This document shows positions 6,551-15,116 of a stretch of 22,533 nt of DNA, in pieces (positions within the stretch are counted from its first letter, which is position 1; every line of letters begins with the position of its first letter). This DNA comes from Acidimicrobiales bacterium (GTDB lineage: Bacteria; Actinomycetota; Acidimicrobiia; Acidimicrobiales; Ilumatobacteraceae). Location: assembly GCA_030830415.1 (NCBI GenBank), contig JAURNB010000043.1, forward strand, positions 1 through 22,533, in the 5' to 3' direction. The notes beneath the pieces were generated by a model. The model was not told the DNA's origin, searched no databases, and saw nothing but the letters and a program-made list of their open reading frames with translations. Made by a program: the position numbers and the translations under genes.

Positions 6551-6670
6551 CGCTCACCGGCAGTCTCTCGGTCAGCAAGATGGCTAGCTCCAACTCCGCC
6601 CGCTACTGTCTCGCTTGTTCCGGGGAGAAATCCCGGCGGCACTCGTTGGCCGAGGGGCTGCCGGTGAGCG
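6551..6670 (+). ncRNA. Structured mRNA leader of rsmH (candidate mraW RNA motif)
   Basis: The strand 6551-6573 is complementary to 6648-6670 over 23 consecutive positions, with only three G-U pairs (6564, 6566, 6572); the outer 13 bp (cgctcaccggcag) are perfect Watson-Crick. Inside, 6574-6579 can pair with 6614-6619 (6 bp, one G-U, stacked directly on the long helix) and CCGGG 6620-6624 with CCCGG 6632-6636, giving a three-way-junction fold. The 3' strand contains the rsmH ribosome binding site (GAGGGG, 6652-6657) and GTG start (6664), so the fold would hide both. An actinobacterial 'mraW RNA motif' is described at this location upstream of rsmH; whether this matches its consensus I cannot test here. 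Confidence 0.75.
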
Positions 6671-7614
6671 AAACAACTGTATTTTCCCACGACCCAGTGA
6701 TGCTCAACGAAGTTGTTGCTGTGTTTCACTCGGTACCACGTGGAGTTGTTATTGATGCCACATTGGGTGGTGCAGGACACTCGTTGCAATTGCTGTCGAG
6801 CAACAGTGACATCTCGATTCTCGGTTTAGATCGCGATGAACTCGCCATAACAACGGCAAGTGAACGCCTAGCGGCATTTGCAGAACGTGCAACTGTGCGT
6901 CGTGCTCGTTTTGAACAAATTGACGATGTGCTGGAGTCGCTACACATTGATGAAATATCGGGGGCACTTTTTGACCTCGGCGTTTCCTCGCCACAACTCG
7001 ACCGCTCTGAGCGCGGCTTTTCTTACCGTGTCGATGCCCCCCTCGACATGCGTATGGACCAAAGTCAGTCGCTCACTGCGGCCGAAGTGGTGAATACCTA
7101 TGAACGTGGCGAACTCATTCGCATCTTGCGTGAATATTCAGATGAACGCTTTGCGCCGCGCATTGCCGACGCCATCATTGCGGCGCGGCCATTGCAGAGC
7201 ACTACTCAATTAGCTTCTGTTGTCACTACGGCAATACCTGCCGCAACGCGTCGCACTGGTGGACACCCAGCAAAGCGCACTTTTCAGGCCATCCGCATTG
7301 AAGTCAACGCTGAACTTGATCAATTGCCGCGAGCATTAGAGAGCGCAATTCGCCACACCCGTACAGCTGGGCGTGTTGCCGTGATTTCTTATCATTCTGG
7401 TGAAGACAGAATCACTAAAAATATTTTGCGCGAAGCAGAAACCGGTGGTTGTACTTGCCGAGCCGATTTGCCATGTGGCTGTGGGGCAGTGCGACTCGTG
7501 AAACGAGTGCGTTGCACTGAAACGCCAACCTCTGAAGAACTGTTGCGTAATCCGCGAGCTCGTTCGGCACGTCTTCGTGTTGTTGAAAAACTTGCTCCGG
7601 CGGGGGTGAACTGA
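6664..7614 (+). CDS. rsmH: 16S rRNA (cytosine(1402)-N(4))-methyltransferase RsmH
   Basis: A 316-residue protein (GTG 6664), the usual RsmH/MraW length. FSHDPVMLNEV at the N-terminus and the SAM-binding DATLGGAGHS at 31-40 are diagnostic, followed by GLDRDE, the ALFDLGVSSPQLD motif and the C-terminal VISYHSGEDRITK segment. It methylates N4 of C1402 in the 16S rRNA decoding centre. The GTG has GAGGGG six nt upstream, but both lie in the 3' arm of a long RNA helix. An in-frame ATG at 6580 would add 28 residues with no family resemblance and no good ribosome site; the frame stays open back into mraZ. ftsL starts 1 nt after the stop. Confidence 0.95.
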   Translation: MSETTVFSHDPVMLNEVVAVFHSVPRGVVIDATLGGAGHSLQLLSSNSDISILGLDRDELAITTASERLAAFAERATVRRARFEQIDDVLESLHIDEISGALFDLGVSSPQLDRSERGFSYRVDAPLDMRMDQSQSLTAAEVVNTYERGELIRILREYSDERFAPRIADAIIAARPLQSTTQLASVVTTAIPAATRRTGGHPAKRTFQAIRIEVNAELDQLPRALESAIRHTRTAGRVAVISYHSGEDRITKNILREAETGGCTCRADLPCGCGAVRLVKRVRCTETPTSEELLRNPRARSARLRVVEKLAPAGVN

Positions 7615-7615
7615 A

Positions 7616-8089
7616 ATGGCTCGCAATATGGCCCTCCCCGTCGATAAAGCGCTGCCGATTGGTGGTGCCGTACCTTCTCGCCCGCGCTTGGTCGAGGCGC
7701 AGCGTGGTGGTCGAGCATTTGGGGTGTTTGTTGTGTCGGCAGCACTTGTATGTGGTGTTTTTTTCATCGCAGTTTTGGTTCACGTGGAATTAGCTCAACA
7801 GCAGATGAAGCTTGACGCTCTCACCAAGACAGTTGCGATGGCGCGAGATAACTACAACGTATTGCGCCATGAACGTTCACTTCTCATCTCACCTGACAAC
7901 TTGTCGTCTCAAGCAGCTCGTCTCGGGATGAAGCCATCAACGCAAGCACGTTTTGTCGCCGTAGAACCAGACATTATTGCTGGGGTTCTTGCATCAACCG
8001 GAGATCTCAGCGATGCGGTGGCTCATGACGCGGAATCGCCGCTCAACGAATTTGGTCAATTGAAATCTGAAATAGGTGGTGCGCCGTGA
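7616..8089 (+). CDS. ftsL: FtsL-like divisome protein
   Basis: A 157-residue bitopic membrane protein. Residues 1-33 are cytoplasmic and basic, 34-56 form one transmembrane segment, and about 57-90 make a short coiled coil (HVELAQQQMKLDALTKTVAMARDNYNVL) as in FtsL/DivIC-type proteins, followed by the SPDNLSSQAARLGMKP segment typical of actinobacterial FtsL. The role is to bridge FtsQ and the FtsW-FtsI synthase in the divisome. Sequence conservation in this family is low, so synteny between rsmH and ftsI carries much of the weight. The stop overlaps the ftsI GTG (GTGA). Confidence 0.85.
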   Translation: MARNMALPVDKALPIGGAVPSRPRLVEAQRGGRAFGVFVVSAALVCGVFFIAVLVHVELAQQQMKLDALTKTVAMARDNYNVLRHERSLLISPDNLSSQAARLGMKPSTQARFVAVEPDIIAGVLASTGDLSDAVAHDAESPLNEFGQLKSEIGGAP

Positions 8090-10059
8090 ACACGCGAGTG
8101 AAGGCAAGCGCTCCGCGCTCATCTTCAGCTGCACCTCGAGTGGTACGTAGTCATCAATCAACAGGGCAGAAGCAGAGATCACATTCGCGGCCAAGTGCGC
8201 AACCGCGCTCGCGTGCGACAGTGCCACGCCAGCGCCATTTGCAACCCGTGCGCACCCCGAAGAAAAAGACCCAAATATTCAAAGTGCGTCGTAATCCATT
8301 TGTGGCTGCCCCAAGTTTAAAAAAGAGACTGCGCTGGGCTTTGGCAGTACTTCTTGTCTTACTTGCCGTATTGGTTCGACAAGTCTCTGAGCTACAGATA
8401 TTCGGGGGCGATCAGTTCCGTGCTGCCGGAGAAGATATTCGTGTACGAGCAACAACGTTGCCTGCGGAACGTGGTGCAATATTCGACCGCACAGGTCAAG
8501 AAATTGCGATGTCTGTTCCTATGAGGACTTTGTATGCCGACCCGAAGGCAGTCACAGACCCTGTGGGCGCTGCTAAGGCAGTCTCGAGCATGATGGGCTT
8601 CGATGCAGCTAAAGAAGCTGAATTGGCTGCAACATTTGCTGCACGTGAGTCAAACTTTTCATTCATAGCGCGCCAAGTTGACCCAAAAATCGTCAAAGCA
8701 ATCATCGCATTGAAAATTCCTGGCATTGGCTCTTATGAAGAACCAGCACGCACCATTGTGGGTGCTTCAGCGAAATCTGTCATCGGCAAAACAGACACCG
8801 ATGGAGTGGGTACGGCTGGTTTAGAACTGAAGTACAACGATATTTTGACGGGAACAAATGGCCGATTTGTGCGCGAACAAGACAACCAAGGGCGATCAAT
8901 TCCGGGATCGAATAGCACTGAAGTAGAGCCGCAACCAGGCCAAGATTTAGTTCTCACTCTTGATCGATCAATTCAGTATCAAGTCGACCAGATTCTTGCC
9001 GAGCAGGTTGCCCGTGTTGGTGCTCGCGGTGGTACTGCAATGGTGATGAATTCAAAGACTGGCGATATTTATGCAATGGCGAACGTTCGGCGCAATGCAG
9101 ATGGAACCTTTACCAAAACTTCCGGCAACTTTGCTGCAGTCGATGCCCACGAAACAGGCTCGGTTGCAAAAGTGTTTAGTGTCGCTGCCGCGATTAATGA
9201 AGGGGCAATAGCTCCCGAGACGACCTTCCATGTTCCAGGTGCTCAGGTTTTCGATAAGTTCCTCATTCGCGACGCATACCCTCACCCCTTGCAAGAGATG
9301 ACGGTGAAAGAAATTTTGGTGAAGTCGTCAAACCTTGGAACAGTTCTTGCTGCCCAGCGTATTTCGAGTCCCACTCTTGAGTCGTACCTCCACTCATTTG
9401 GATTCGGGTCAAAATCGGATCTCGACCTTCCCGATGAGAGTGCTGGCATTCTCAAACCCGTGAAGAAATGGCAAGGTACCGAGAAAATCACTGTTGCCTA
9501 CGGGTACGGATTCGCCTCAACTTCGGTGCAGCTGCTTTCAGCAGTAAATGTCATTGCGAATAACGGCGTGTATGTTGCTCCACGTCTCGTAAGTGCGGTC
9601 ATTGATCAAAATGGCAAAACAAAGTACTTGGAGCAGTCCTCTGCTCACGAAGTACTGAAGTCGTCTACTGCTGAGCAGATGAACCTCATGATGCGTGACG
9701 TTATTTGCTACGGCACGGGCACTAAGGCGCAGATCCCTGGCATGACCATTGCGGGCAAAACAGGAACCGGATACAAAATTCAGTCTGACGGTACATACGG
9801 TACTGACGAAGGCGGACGTAAGTACTTCGCTTCATTCGTTGGTTTCCTTCCCGCAGAGGACCCACAAGTCACAGTTCTTGTATCGATTGACGAACCAGAC
9901 GCAGGTTCGCGAGACCGCTTCGGTGGTACGGCGGCTGCGCCAGTGTTCGCCGAAATTGGTGGAGTAGTGGCACGCGAACTACGCATCAAGCCAGCGGCGA
10001 CTACGCAACCATGTGGTCGAGTTGACCCTTATGCCCGCGCGAATGAAGCGGCCCACTAA
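8086..10059 (+). CDS. ftsI: Septal peptidoglycan transpeptidase FtsI (class B PBP3)
   Basis: A 657-residue class B penicillin-binding protein. Residues 1-82 are a long, highly basic and Ser/Pro-rich cytoplasmic tail, 83-101 the transmembrane anchor, then the dimerisation domain beginning with the LPAERGAIFDRTGQEIA motif, and a C-terminal transpeptidase. All three active-site motifs are present: S359-V-A-K362 with the acylated serine, S414-S-N416, and K558-T-G560. It cross-links septal peptidoglycan and is the target of beta-lactams. No PASTA domains follow. The GTG start overlaps the ftsL stop by 4 nt, indicating translational coupling. The unusually long basic tail may bind DNA, membrane or partners, which is inference. 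Confidence 0.96.
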   Translation: MNTRVKASAPRSSSAAPRVVRSHQSTGQKQRSHSRPSAQPRSRATVPRQRHLQPVRTPKKKTQIFKVRRNPFVAAPSLKKRLRWALAVLLVLLAVLVRQVSELQIFGGDQFRAAGEDIRVRATTLPAERGAIFDRTGQEIAMSVPMRTLYADPKAVTDPVGAAKAVSSMMGFDAAKEAELAATFAARESNFSFIARQVDPKIVKAIIALKIPGIGSYEEPARTIVGASAKSVIGKTDTDGVGTAGLELKYNDILTGTNGRFVREQDNQGRSIPGSNSTEVEPQPGQDLVLTLDRSIQYQVDQILAEQVARVGARGGTAMVMNSKTGDIYAMANVRRNADGTFTKTSGNFAAVDAHETGSVAKVFSVAAAINEGAIAPETTFHVPGAQVFDKFLIRDAYPHPLQEMTVKEILVKSSNLGTVLAAQRISSPTLESYLHSFGFGSKSDLDLPDESAGILKPVKKWQGTEKITVAYGYGFASTSVQLLSAVNVIANNGVYVAPRLVSAVIDQNGKTKYLEQSSAHEVLKSSTAEQMNLMMRDVICYGTGTKAQIPGMTIAGKTGTGYKIQSDGTYGTDEGGRKYFASFVGFLPAEDPQVTVLVSIDEPDAGSRDRFGGTAAAPVFAEIGGVVARELRIKPAATTQPCGRVDPYARANEAAH

Positions 10060-10063
10060 GCGG

Positions 10064-11503
10064 ATGCGTGTTTCGCTACAAGATGTTGCTGTAGAACTTG
10101 CATCTCGTGGTTTACTTGCCGCCGAGGTGGGTGATGTTGCCGATGTGGCAATAACAGACGTTCATCATGATTCGCGCCAAGTAACTAGCGGCAGCCTCTT
10201 TTGTTGTATTTCTGGCTCAGCATCTGATGGACACCAATTTGCAAGCGATGCAGCAGGTCGCGGTGCCACTGCCTTACTGGTTACTCAAAATGGGCAGTTC
10301 ACAGTGCCGTCGCTGCGAGTGCTTGACGATCGTCAGGCAATGGCCTTTGCGGCTCACGTAGTGCACAGGTGTCCGTCGAATGAAGTTCCGGTGTTTGGTA
10401 TTACGGGCACAAATGGCAAAACAACAACCGCTGCAATGCTCGCTGAAATATTGCGTCGTGACGGACTTTCGCCACGCGTTTTCGGCACATTGAACAGCGA
10501 GAGAACTACTCCTGAGTCAACCGACCTACAGCGAGAGATGCGCCGGGCCATTGTTGATGGTGCGCAATCGGTTGTGATGGAAGTTACTTCCCATGCGCTG
10601 CAATTGCAGCGTGTTGCTGCTGTGCAATTCGCTGCAGGTATTTTTACCAATCTTGGCCATGATCATCTTGATTTTCACGGCACGATGGAAAACTATTTTC
10701 TCGCAAAAGCGGAACTTTTCCGTACGGCAACAACTCGTACCGCAATTGTCAATACTGATGACCCTTGGGGGGCAAGGTTGGCAGATCTCATTGCAGGCGA
10801 CTACGTAGGAAAGAGCCTCGTACGCGTCTCTGCTAACGAAGTGCAAAATCTCGAGAGCACTCTTGGCTCAAGTTCTTTCACGTGGCGTGGAAGAAAAATA
10901 GTTCTTCCGCTCGGGGGTCTCTTCAATGTCAACAACGCCCTTCTCGCCGCAACGGCTGCCGAGATGCATGGAGTATCGCTAGATGTAATTGTGGAAGCGC
11001 TCGAGAGCCTTCCTGTCGTTCCTGGGCGTGTTCAAAAGGTTGTCAACAAGAGTGGTGTCCATGCTTTTGTCGACTTTGCACATACTCCCGATTCTTTGCG
11101 GGCAGTGTTGCTGTCTGCACGAGCATCGGTCGGCGGCGGCCGTGTGATCGTGGTATTTGGTTGCGGTGGAGACCGCGACCGTGAGAAGCGGCCCGAGATG
11201 GGAAAAATCGCGAGTGAACTTGCCGATGTTGCGATTGTGACCAGCGACAATTCGCGTTCAGAAGACCCACTTGCCATCATCGCCGATATCTGCTCGGGAA
11301 TGGGCAAAACTAGTGCGGTGGAAATTGTCGACCGTCGCGATGCGATAGCCCATGCGGTGAGCATTGCTCAGAGCGGAGACATCGTTGTCGTTGCGGGGAA
11401 AGGGCATGAAACTGTCCAACTTGTTGGTTCCGCACGCTTGCCCTTCAGTGACGTCGAGGAACTTGAATTGGCTTTTACACACAAAGAGGCGGTTACTTCG
11501 TGA
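10064..11503 (+). CDS. murE: UDP-MurNAc-tripeptide ligase MurE
   Basis: A 479-residue Mur ligase if started at ATG 10064, 4 nt after ftsI; in-frame ATGs at 10031 and 10043 and the GTG at 10013 overlap ftsI and are alternatives. The ATP-binding GTNGKTTT lies at 115-122, SHALQLQRV and the HDHLDFHGT segment follow, and GKGHE is near the C-terminus. The enzyme adds the third amino acid to UDP-MurNAc-L-Ala-D-Glu. The diamino-acid recognition motif reads D395-N-S-R398 where meso-DAP enzymes usually read DNPR; Arg is retained, so DAP is the likely substrate, with Ser replacing Pro. The stop overlaps the mraY GTG. murF, normally next, is absent. Confidence 0.95.
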   Translation: MRVSLQDVAVELASRGLLAAEVGDVADVAITDVHHDSRQVTSGSLFCCISGSASDGHQFASDAAGRGATALLVTQNGQFTVPSLRVLDDRQAMAFAAHVVHRCPSNEVPVFGITGTNGKTTTAAMLAEILRRDGLSPRVFGTLNSERTTPESTDLQREMRRAIVDGAQSVVMEVTSHALQLQRVAAVQFAAGIFTNLGHDHLDFHGTMENYFLAKAELFRTATTRTAIVNTDDPWGARLADLIAGDYVGKSLVRVSANEVQNLESTLGSSSFTWRGRKIVLPLGGLFNVNNALLAATAAEMHGVSLDVIVEALESLPVVPGRVQKVVNKSGVHAFVDFAHTPDSLRAVLLSARASVGGGRVIVVFGCGGDRDREKRPEMGKIASELADVAIVTSDNSRSEDPLAIIADICSGMGKTSAVEIVDRRDAIAHAVSIAQSGDIVVVAGKGHETVQLVGSARLPFSDVEELELAFTHKEAVTS

Positions 11504-12546
11504 TTGCTGTCTTTATCGGTGGAGCCGTCGCAATGATCGGTTCGTTATTCGGAACTCGTTACCTCATTGGCTTTTTCCGCCGCATTGGTCGCGGCCAACC
11601 CATTTTGGGCAAGGAAGACCTCGGTCCAACTCACCACATGGCCAAACAAGGAACACCCACCATGGGCGGTGCAGCAATTGTCATTGCGGCATTTATTGGA
11701 TGGTTCGTCGCACATCTGCGGCATGGTCTTGCGTTTTCAAATCAAGCTCTCATCATGTGGGCATGTATTTTCGTTATGGCCTTTATGGGGTTTCTCGATG
11801 ACTTCATCAAGGTTCGTAAAGCTCATAACAGAGGAATATTTTGGAAAAAGAAGGGTTATCTCACCTTCGGCATCACAGTGCTGTTTCTGTGGTGGTTAGT
11901 AACTGCAACCAATGTCAGCAGCACTTTTTCTATTACGCGTAGTTCATATCCGGGTTGGGATATTCCCTGGCCGTTGTGGGTCATCTGGGCAGCCATCATG
12001 GTGTGGAGTGCCACGAATGCGGTCAACGTGACCGATGGTCTCGATGGTCTTGCTGGTGGTTCTGCTTTATTGTCGTTTCTTGCCTACACCGTTATTGCCT
12101 ATTGGGCATTTCGTAACCCCGAGGTATACGGGTTGGTGAACCCACTCGACTTGGCGGTGCTCGCAGCAGCCTTTGCCGGGGCCTGTGGTGGCTTTTTGTG
12201 GTGGAACGCGGCGCCTGCAAAAATTTTCATGGGAGACGTTGGGGCGCTCGGCATCGGTTCAGCACTCGGTCTGCTTGCGGTGACTACCAATACGCACCTT
12301 CTCTTATTGCTCATCTGTGGCATCAACGTGTTTGAAGCGGGGTCAGTAGCGGTGCAGATGGGTGTCTTTAAGGCATCAGGACGCAAACGACGCATTTTGC
12401 GCATGTCGCCAATCCATCATCATTTTGAATTAGTGGGTTGGCCAGAAACTACTGTCATCATTCGTTTTTGGATCATTCAAGGAATCTGTGTTGCAACTGC
12501 TCTCGCGGTCTTTATTGGTGACTTCACTCGTGGAGTTGGTCAATGA
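11500..12546 (+). CDS. mraY: Phospho-MurNAc-pentapeptide translocase MraY
   Basis: A 348-residue polytopic membrane enzyme with about ten transmembrane segments. It transfers phospho-MurNAc-pentapeptide from UDP to undecaprenyl phosphate, making lipid I. Visible motifs are the substrate-loop sequence KQGTPTMGG near the N-terminus, the D100-D101 pair in FLDDFIKV, NAVNVTDGLDGLAGG, the FMGDVGALGIGSALG segment and the PIHHHFEL histidine motif. The GTG start overlaps the murE stop (GTGA), and the stop overlaps the murD ATG (ATGA), so translation of the three genes is probably coupled. Confidence 0.97.
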   Translation: MIAVFIGGAVAMIGSLFGTRYLIGFFRRIGRGQPILGKEDLGPTHHMAKQGTPTMGGAAIVIAAFIGWFVAHLRHGLAFSNQALIMWACIFVMAFMGFLDDFIKVRKAHNRGIFWKKKGYLTFGITVLFLWWLVTATNVSSTFSITRSSYPGWDIPWPLWVIWAAIMVWSATNAVNVTDGLDGLAGGSALLSFLAYTVIAYWAFRNPEVYGLVNPLDLAVLAAAFAGACGGFLWWNAAPAKIFMGDVGALGIGSALGLLAVTTNTHLLLLLICGINVFEAGSVAVQMGVFKASGRKRRILRMSPIHHHFELVGWPETTVIIRFWIIQGICVATALAVFIGDFTRGVGQ

Positions 12547-13910
12547 CAAGAGTCTTGGTTTACGGGTTGGGCATTGCGGGAACATCAGTTGCCCGTGCAC
12601 TTGTTTCGCGCGGCCATGAAGTAGTGCTGGCAGATGATCATCTGTCTCGCCAGCATGAACTACTCGGCCAAGAGATTGGCGCTGAAGTCTTCCCTACAGG
12701 AGACCTGGGGGCACTTGCTTCCTTAGTTAAAAATGTCGACAGCGTGATGCCAGCACCAGGGGTGCCCGAAACTCATCCGTTGTTTGCCATCTCCATCGAT
12801 GCACAAAAAGAAATGCTGTCGGAAATTGAATTGGCCTATCGCTGGGAGCAGCTGCGCAGCGGAGGCCCTCGCCCCATACTCGCGGTCACAGGCACCGACG
12901 GAAAAACAACAACTACGCTCATGGCTGCAGCAATGATTCGCGCATCGGGAAAGCGAGTTGCAACGGTAGGGAATACCGAGACGCCATTCATTGATGCGCT
13001 CGACAGCGATGCGGAAGCTTTTGTTGTGGAGTGCTCTAGTTTCCGCTTAACGCTCACGAGCACATTTCGTGCAAACGCCGCTGCATGGCTCAATATCGCA
13101 CCCGACCACCTCGACTGGCACCGCGATTTCGCCTCATATGTGGCTGCAAAGGCAAAAATTTGGGCGCACATGCAACCCAATGATGCTGTTGTTGCACCAT
13201 CAGCCCACAAAGATATTTGTGCCTTGGCGCAACAGAGTGCCGGCCGTTTTGTATCTTTTGGCGACACCTCAGACAGTAACTATTTCGTGAAGGCCAATGA
13301 GCTCGTTGGCCCACATGGGGCTCTTCTTGCCGCCAACGCGATGAAGCGCTCTTTGCCTCACGATATTCAAAACGGTCTCGCAGCTGCAGCGATGTGTCTA
13401 GAAAGTGGAGTAGGTACCCAGGCTGGGGTGGTTCAAGCACTGCAGGAATTTGAACATTCTCATCACCGTATTGAACTTGTTGCTACAAAAAATGGTGTGC
13501 GTTGGTTTGACGATTCGAAGGCAACCTCTCCACATGCGGCACGAACGGCGTTGCGGGCTTTCCCACGAATCGTTCTCATTGCGGGTGGGCGCAACAAAGG
13601 TTTGAATCTTTCAGAACTAGCTCTCGAACATGAACATGTAAAAGCCGTTGTGTGCATTGGTGAAAGTGCGCAGGAGATTGCTGCGGCGTTTGCTGGCTTA
13701 TGCACCACTGCCATTGCTGCGAGCATGCAAGAAGCAATTGAAACTGCGGGTTCTTTGGTGGGCGCAAATGAAGTTGTGTTGCTCTCTCCGGCATGCACCA
13801 GTTTCGATTGGTACAAGAACTATGAAGAGCGTGGATGCGACTTTGCAGCACGTGTGAAGAAGTACGTTGGTCATGAAGATACGCAACACGAAGGAGAAGG
13901 ACGCCGATGA
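12543..13910 (+). CDS. murD: UDP-N-acetylmuramoyl-L-alanine--D-glutamate ligase MurD
   Basis: A 455-residue Mur ligase, normal length. The N-terminal Rossmann domain begins VLVYGLGIAGTSVARAL, the ATP site GTDGKTTTT starts at 117, NIAPDHLDWH follows, and the C-terminal SPACTSFDWYKNYEERG is the MurD hallmark. It adds D-glutamate to UDP-MurNAc-L-alanine in the cytoplasm. Start and stop overlap mraY and ftsW by 4 nt each (ATGA), the tightest part of the cluster. Confidence 0.96.
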   Translation: MTRVLVYGLGIAGTSVARALVSRGHEVVLADDHLSRQHELLGQEIGAEVFPTGDLGALASLVKNVDSVMPAPGVPETHPLFAISIDAQKEMLSEIELAYRWEQLRSGGPRPILAVTGTDGKTTTTLMAAAMIRASGKRVATVGNTETPFIDALDSDAEAFVVECSSFRLTLTSTFRANAAAWLNIAPDHLDWHRDFASYVAAKAKIWAHMQPNDAVVAPSAHKDICALAQQSAGRFVSFGDTSDSNYFVKANELVGPHGALLAANAMKRSLPHDIQNGLAAAAMCLESGVGTQAGVVQALQEFEHSHHRIELVATKNGVRWFDDSKATSPHAARTALRAFPRIVLIAGGRNKGLNLSELALEHEHVKAVVCIGESAQEIAAAFAGLCTTAIAASMQEAIETAGSLVGANEVVLLSPACTSFDWYKNYEERGCDFAARVKKYVGHEDTQHEGEGRR

Positions 13911-15109
13911 GTACTGTTGTTCCTGATCGTTCACAAGCAGGTTTCTTGACGGTTGCTCAGCGTCGTCGAGCAACTCTCGACCGTTCTGGAGTATCAAACA
14001 AACGGCAAATGGCGACGCAAGCACCAACGGTTGCTTTTTATGGACTGCTCATTGTGAGCGCATTATTGGTGATGTTCGGCTTAGTGATGGTGCTCTCGGC
14101 ATCTTCGGTCACCATGCTGCACAGCGGTAGGTCGGCCTTTGGTGTCTTTTATCGTCAGTTGGCCTGGGCTGGTATCGGAACATTTTTGATGTGGGGTACA
14201 TTTAGATTTCCCTACCAAATGCTCAAAAGGTTTGCTCCCTTTATTTTCTTTGCATCGTTTGTGGCAATGTTATTACCGTTCGTTCCAGGCCTTGGTAATT
14301 CCGTCAATGGGGCGCGGGCGTGGATTGGTGAGGGCGCATGGCGCTTTCAGCCCTCTGAGTTGCTCAAGCTTGCAACTCTCATTTATGTGGCGCGCATTTT
14401 GAGCAAGAACCGTCGAGGCGAAACCGATTTGAAGGTACGACTCATCAAAGTAGTTATTGTGCTCATTGCTGCTGCTGGCATGTGCCTGCTACAAAAAGAC
14501 CTCGGATCAGCAATTATTTTCGGAGCAATTGTTCTTTCAATTGCATTTGTTGCAGGAACCTCGATCAGCCTTCTCACTGGTGCGGGAATTGTCGGCGGCC
14601 TCGGCGTTTGGTTTTTCGTCAACATGGAAGCGTATCGGCGTCAACGTTTCACGGCGTTTCTGAACCCTGAGGCTAATAAGGGTCACTGGGGATATCAGGT
14701 GTATCAGTCAATGATCAGCATCGCTAATGGCAAATTCACCGGTGTTGGTGTTGGAGACGGAGCCGGCAAGTGGGGCTATGTGCCTCTTGCTCACACAGAC
14801 TTTATTTTCGCCATCATTGCAGAAGAACTTGGTTTCATCGGAGCCGTCGCAGTCATCGGTCTCTTTTTCCTTTTTATCATCTTTGGCATTCAAACCGCAC
14901 TTGGCGCACGTGATGTGTTCGGAGTACTCATTGCCGGCGGAATTACTGCGTGGTTCGGTGTGCAGGCAATTATCAACATTGGTGGCGTTACTGGAGCGAT
15001 GCCAGTAACCGGACTCACCCTGCCTTTCATTTCATACGGTGGTAGCTCACTTCTCGTGACGATGGCCGCCACGGGCTTGCTGCTCAACGTCGCACGCCAC
15101 ATGAAGTGA
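13907..15109 (+). CDS. ftsW: Septal peptidoglycan glycosyltransferase FtsW (SEDS family)
   Basis: A 400-residue SEDS protein with an approximately 45-residue basic cytoplasmic tail and about ten transmembrane helices. Family motifs include NGARAWIG, FQPSELLKLA, the H296-T-D298-FIFA loop with the invariant Asp, AEELG and the C-terminal PFISYGGSS. Together with FtsI it polymerises lipid II at the septum. Presence between murD and murG is classical. The start overlaps the murD stop, and murG begins 7 nt after the stop. Confidence 0.96.
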   Translation: MSTVVPDRSQAGFLTVAQRRRATLDRSGVSNKRQMATQAPTVAFYGLLIVSALLVMFGLVMVLSASSVTMLHSGRSAFGVFYRQLAWAGIGTFLMWGTFRFPYQMLKRFAPFIFFASFVAMLLPFVPGLGNSVNGARAWIGEGAWRFQPSELLKLATLIYVARILSKNRRGETDLKVRLIKVVIVLIAAAGMCLLQKDLGSAIIFGAIVLSIAFVAGTSISLLTGAGIVGGLGVWFFVNMEAYRRQRFTAFLNPEANKGHWGYQVYQSMISIANGKFTGVGVGDGAGKWGYVPLAHTDFIFAIIAEELGFIGAVAVIGLFFLFIIFGIQTALGARDVFGVLIAGGITAWFGVQAIINIGGVTGAMPVTGLTLPFISYGGSSLLVTMAATGLLLNVARHMK

Positions 15110-15116
15110 CGGCAAC

